Shown here in pieces: positions 61,010 to 64,000 of a stretch of DNA of 64,000 bases (the first letter of the stretch is position 1; each line of letters begins with the position of its first letter). This stretch comes from Acholoe squamosa. Taxonomy: Eukaryota > Annelida > Polychaeta > Phyllodocida > Polynoidae. Position numbers and translations under genes: made by a program. The notes below the pieces were generated by a model that made no database searches, was not told the DNA's origin, and saw only the letters and a program-made list of their open reading frames with translations. Location of the stretch: the NCBI GenBank assembly GCA_949317995.1, contig OX439045.1:40505693-40569692 (forward strand). Direction: 5' to 3'.

Positions 61010-62779
61010 TCCTGGGTGTATTATGAACACATCAGGTAATTCCCTGTATGTAACAACTGTAGTGTGACAACTGCAAACCATCATGCTGGTTTCTGTCAGT
61101 GCTTAAAATCACACAGGTGTCATGTGTTTAAATACAAACTAGATGTGCAGGATCACTGAAAGAAATTTATTATTTACCAAGACATTTACCATCAATGGAT
61201 TGAATCACATGTCACATGTCATATTTATGGGTGTGTCTCACTGAGAGGAACAAGTAACGTACAAGAGTTATTATGTTATAGACTCGCTAGCACTTCATTA
61301 TTGGGCATAATGCACTCCTGCATCAGCGGCCATTAAAGGTTATGAAGGCCCAGGTGTTTGGGCCTTGTAAACATTGGGTAAAAGTAACGTACTCAACAAT
61401 TGATCAGGGCTGGGCAGCTGTCACCATGTAGCCAAAAAGTGGCGACAATGGGCTTGAAACTGGCGACAACTAATTCAAGATTTATATACAGATTCTAGGC
61501 TTTCCATCAAATATTCCCAATAGTCACCAGAATGCATATTTAACATTTAAAAATTGATTTTTTTTTTCCAAAAAATTGAATCACCCCTCCTTTCTGAAAA
61601 CCCTGCCAACCTGGCTAAACAGTCGCTATCAGACCTCCAGGATTTTCATATATGCCCAGCCCTGTTGATACTGATGTTTGTAGGTCAACTATGGTTTCTT
61701 GTATAAAGGAGGTCATGTACATTTGTACTACTTTCGTTTTTAATGAAAACTTTTAAAATTTTGAAAAATCATAAAAAAAAAAAGTTCTCCTCATAACCGA
61801 ATCGAGTGGTCATTGTTTGTTTATAACAGGAGACATGATGATAGGCGCCGACCACCTAGGCGCCTGCACACTGGTAATTAAAACAAACATACCACTGATA
61901 AAGAAACCCACTTATATCACGTCACACCGGACGCCCACATGCTCCCCACCTACCACTGGTATCTTCTGCAGTATGTTCAACCCCTACCTTCAGAACCTAC
62001 TCTATTTTGAATAGTGCCCTCAGTATACTTTCAGTGGGATTAACAAACTGATCACTCTGTCCATCAAAGTGTTTGGACTCGTTTTGACTAAATCTCAAGA
62101 CTTGTTGGCATCGAACATTGAAAGAATGTTGACGACTGCACGATGATCATGGATAAACCAGCCTTCAACATTGATCCAAAATTCGGAACCTCCCGAGAGA
62201 CATCCTTTGTTCCTGCACACATTGATGATATGAACACTTAAAAGATCTAAACACATCTATCTAAACTGTGATTTTTTCTGAACACATTACTGTCTACACA
62301 CTGTCTACACACCTATACACTTACTAAACACATTTGACATATCAACACTTTCTTTTTGTTTAGGATCGAAACACATTTCTTAAAGTCAATTGTGGGGTAA
62401 ACCAATTTTGAGGCCATATCACCTCTATGGGCGTATTAATTGAGATGCCCTTACTAATAATGACATGAATGGAAATATTACAAGTCGGGTTTTGCAATTT
62501 ACAAGAACATTACATACCCTGTGGTAGGTACTTTCTACAGCTAGTATGACAGAGATTGTGGTTGTGCCCCTCCTTGCTATACTGCTCCCTGATTGGGTGG
62601 TGGGGGATGGTCGGGCCAGAAGGTGCACTCGGCTGACCACAGGAGGCAGCCAGGTAGCGGCGAATCATATCACCCTCAGACGCCGTGCAAAACAGATCGA
62701 ACTTCCCCCAGCAGCACAAGCTTGTACTTCATCTTCGAATTTCATTCATCTGTCGGTCCAACACAAGCTGCATACAGAG
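61010..62779. other. Gene-free stretch
   Basis: gagtggtcattgtttgttta at about 61804 is a relic of the TTA-target MITE end (compare 37561). 62230-62380 is rich in taaacac phrases. No supported exon. Confidence 0.4.
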
Positions 62780-62837
62780 ATGGCGAACATGGATCTCGAC
62801 CAAGCAGGCCTACCCGAGGAAGTTAACGGCAGACCGG
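62780..62837 (+). CDS. Possible first coding exon of a gene
   Basis: atggcgaacatggatctcga starts an acidic 19-codon frame that ends at a donor, ccgg|gtaata. An acceptor at 62900 (gtttgttacag) could continue it, but the reading frame soon meets a stop or depends on a second splice at 62928. I could not build a consistent downstream chain. Confidence 0.25.
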
Positions 62838-63759
62838 GTAATATGCATTTCTGAAAATTATAGCATACATAGAGATATTTTTTTTTTATGTTTGTTACAG
62901 GACCATTTCATGCACGGCATCTAAATGTGTAAGTGGACATTTTTTCCCGGGTCAAAGAGAAAGGTAAGATTTCAGCCCACAAGTTAACTCCTCCCAGCGC
63001 ATATGGCCGATGCAGAGAAGATAAATGTTTTTTCTATGTGTTTTGGCATTCAACATTCAAATTAAAGTGTCTAATAATTGGTGAGTTCACAACACCCCTC
63101 AAGGCTGAGTGTGTCTCTTAAAGATATAGTTATACAGACAGATTTGGTTTAGGAGTAGTCCACACACCGGGTGGGTTTTACCCCAGACGACAATTGATAT
63201 AGGGATTACAGAGTTGATTTAACATAAAAACACAACATACTAACTAATAAACTAATACCTATAGCAACTTTGGCTGCGGTTCATAGACAAGTTATTTTTT
63301 CAGCGAGCATTCCCACCAGCACTTCATTCGTGCATGATGGACAGTATAATGTTTATGATGCACTAATGAAGAGCTGCTGCATTGATTAAGAGTTTCAGTG
63401 ATTAAGTGTTTAAGATGATTACATCAGTCGGTCCCTCCAGCAATTAATTGTTGCATAACCGTCATATGGGATGGCTCTCCCATGCCAGGTGGCCAAGCAC
63501 GCAAATTGTCAGACGTGGGTTTATTGCTTTGATCTATAAAGGTATTTGACTGAGTCTGCCTGTGTTATGACAAGCTAGTCATTGCCACCTTCCCAAAGAA
63601 AGATCTGTAGGGAGATCACTCACATGACCACTACAAGATGACTGAACCATTGTATTTAATCTCTCCCGCTTAAGTGCGCGCCCACCCCCCTCCCCTCCAT
63701 GGGCATGGTGTTGGTTATCCAATGGCAAAACAACGGGGGAAAGGGGGATGGGGGACCCC
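62838..63759. other. Gene-free stretch
   Basis: Unique AT-rich sequence. No exon chain, tRNA or element supported. Confidence 0.35.
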
Positions 63760-64000
63760 CATGTCACATGTCGATTTTAAGAAATGGTCATGTCACATGT
63801 CACTTACATCCCCTTGACCCATGTCACCTCTAAGAACCTATCATTCCAATGTCAAATTTAAGAAACCACCTATGCCATGTCACTAATGTTTCACCTCATG
63901 TCACTAAGGCCCATGTCACATGTCGATTTTAAGAAATGGACATGTCACCATGTCACTTACATACCCATGTCACTAATGTTTCACCTCGTGTCACTGAGGC
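63760..64000 (+). repeat. ATGTCAC-rich tandem repeat (~152-bp unit)
   Basis: catgtcacatgtcgatttta recurs at 63760 and 63912. Internal short units (catgtcactaatgtttcacc) are repeated as well. The array is cut by the window edge and is related to the motifs at 4070 and 5775. Confidence 0.8.

Noticed and set aside
62780..63121. Multi-exon gene at the right edge
   Set aside because: The first exon is plausible, but no continuation keeps an open frame through consistent splice phases, so only exon 1 was listed at low confidence.
1..64000. CRISPR arrays, bacterial operons, prophage
   Set aside because: No regularly spaced identical repeats with unique spacers and no bacterial gene organisation; the sequence is clearly eukaryotic.

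Overview
The window is nuclear DNA of a multicellular animal. It has spliced genes with GT-AG introns, many small inverted-repeat transposons, tRNA-derived SINEs and microsatellites, and no bacterial-style operons. The repeat style (poly-G-rich MITEs) and the nicotinic receptor exon layout fit an invertebrate such as amphioxus, a hemichordate or a related marine animal. The species cannot be fixed by reading alone.

Layout. 1-24 kb is mostly gene-free and repeat-rich: MITEs with TAA/TTA target duplications, a decayed non-LTR retrotransposon (12.6-13.9 kb), a frameshifted family-B DNA polymerase fragment (18.4-20.0 kb), a SINE with a 12-bp target duplication (22.3-22.7 kb) and several microsatellites. 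24.5-33.8 kb holds a complete plus-strand nicotinic acetylcholine receptor alpha-type subunit gene; I could join 11 coding exons into 514 codons with every splice phase consistent. 35.3-36.4 kb is a broken gag-like retroelement ORF, followed by a 66-bp minisatellite (36.7-37.4 kb).

38.2-48.7 kb appears to be one plus-strand gene. It has E2F-like promoter sites and a noncoding first exon at 38.4 kb, then ten exons encoding an unrecognised ~955-aa basic, Ser-rich, probably nuclear protein with several S-P-x-K/R sites and exclusively phase-0 introns. Its first intron carries a nearly complete 3.5-kb hAT transposon on the opposite strand, with an intact two-exon 697-aa transposase. 50.8-54.7 kb (minus strand) is an intact seven-exon FLYWCH-like plus MULE transposase gene (507 aa from the chosen start) with a GC-AG intron.

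58.6-60.8 kb (minus strand) holds the most unusual item: two tandem, intronless, TATA-containing paralogues (111 and 113 aa) of an unrecognised acidic helical protein. Each is followed about 50-70 nt after its stop by the same 6-bp-stem/4-nt-loop hairpin and a conserved downstream block. This resembles the 3' ends of replication-dependent histone mRNAs, yet the proteins are not histones. The remainder, to 64 kb, is intergenic and repeat sequence.
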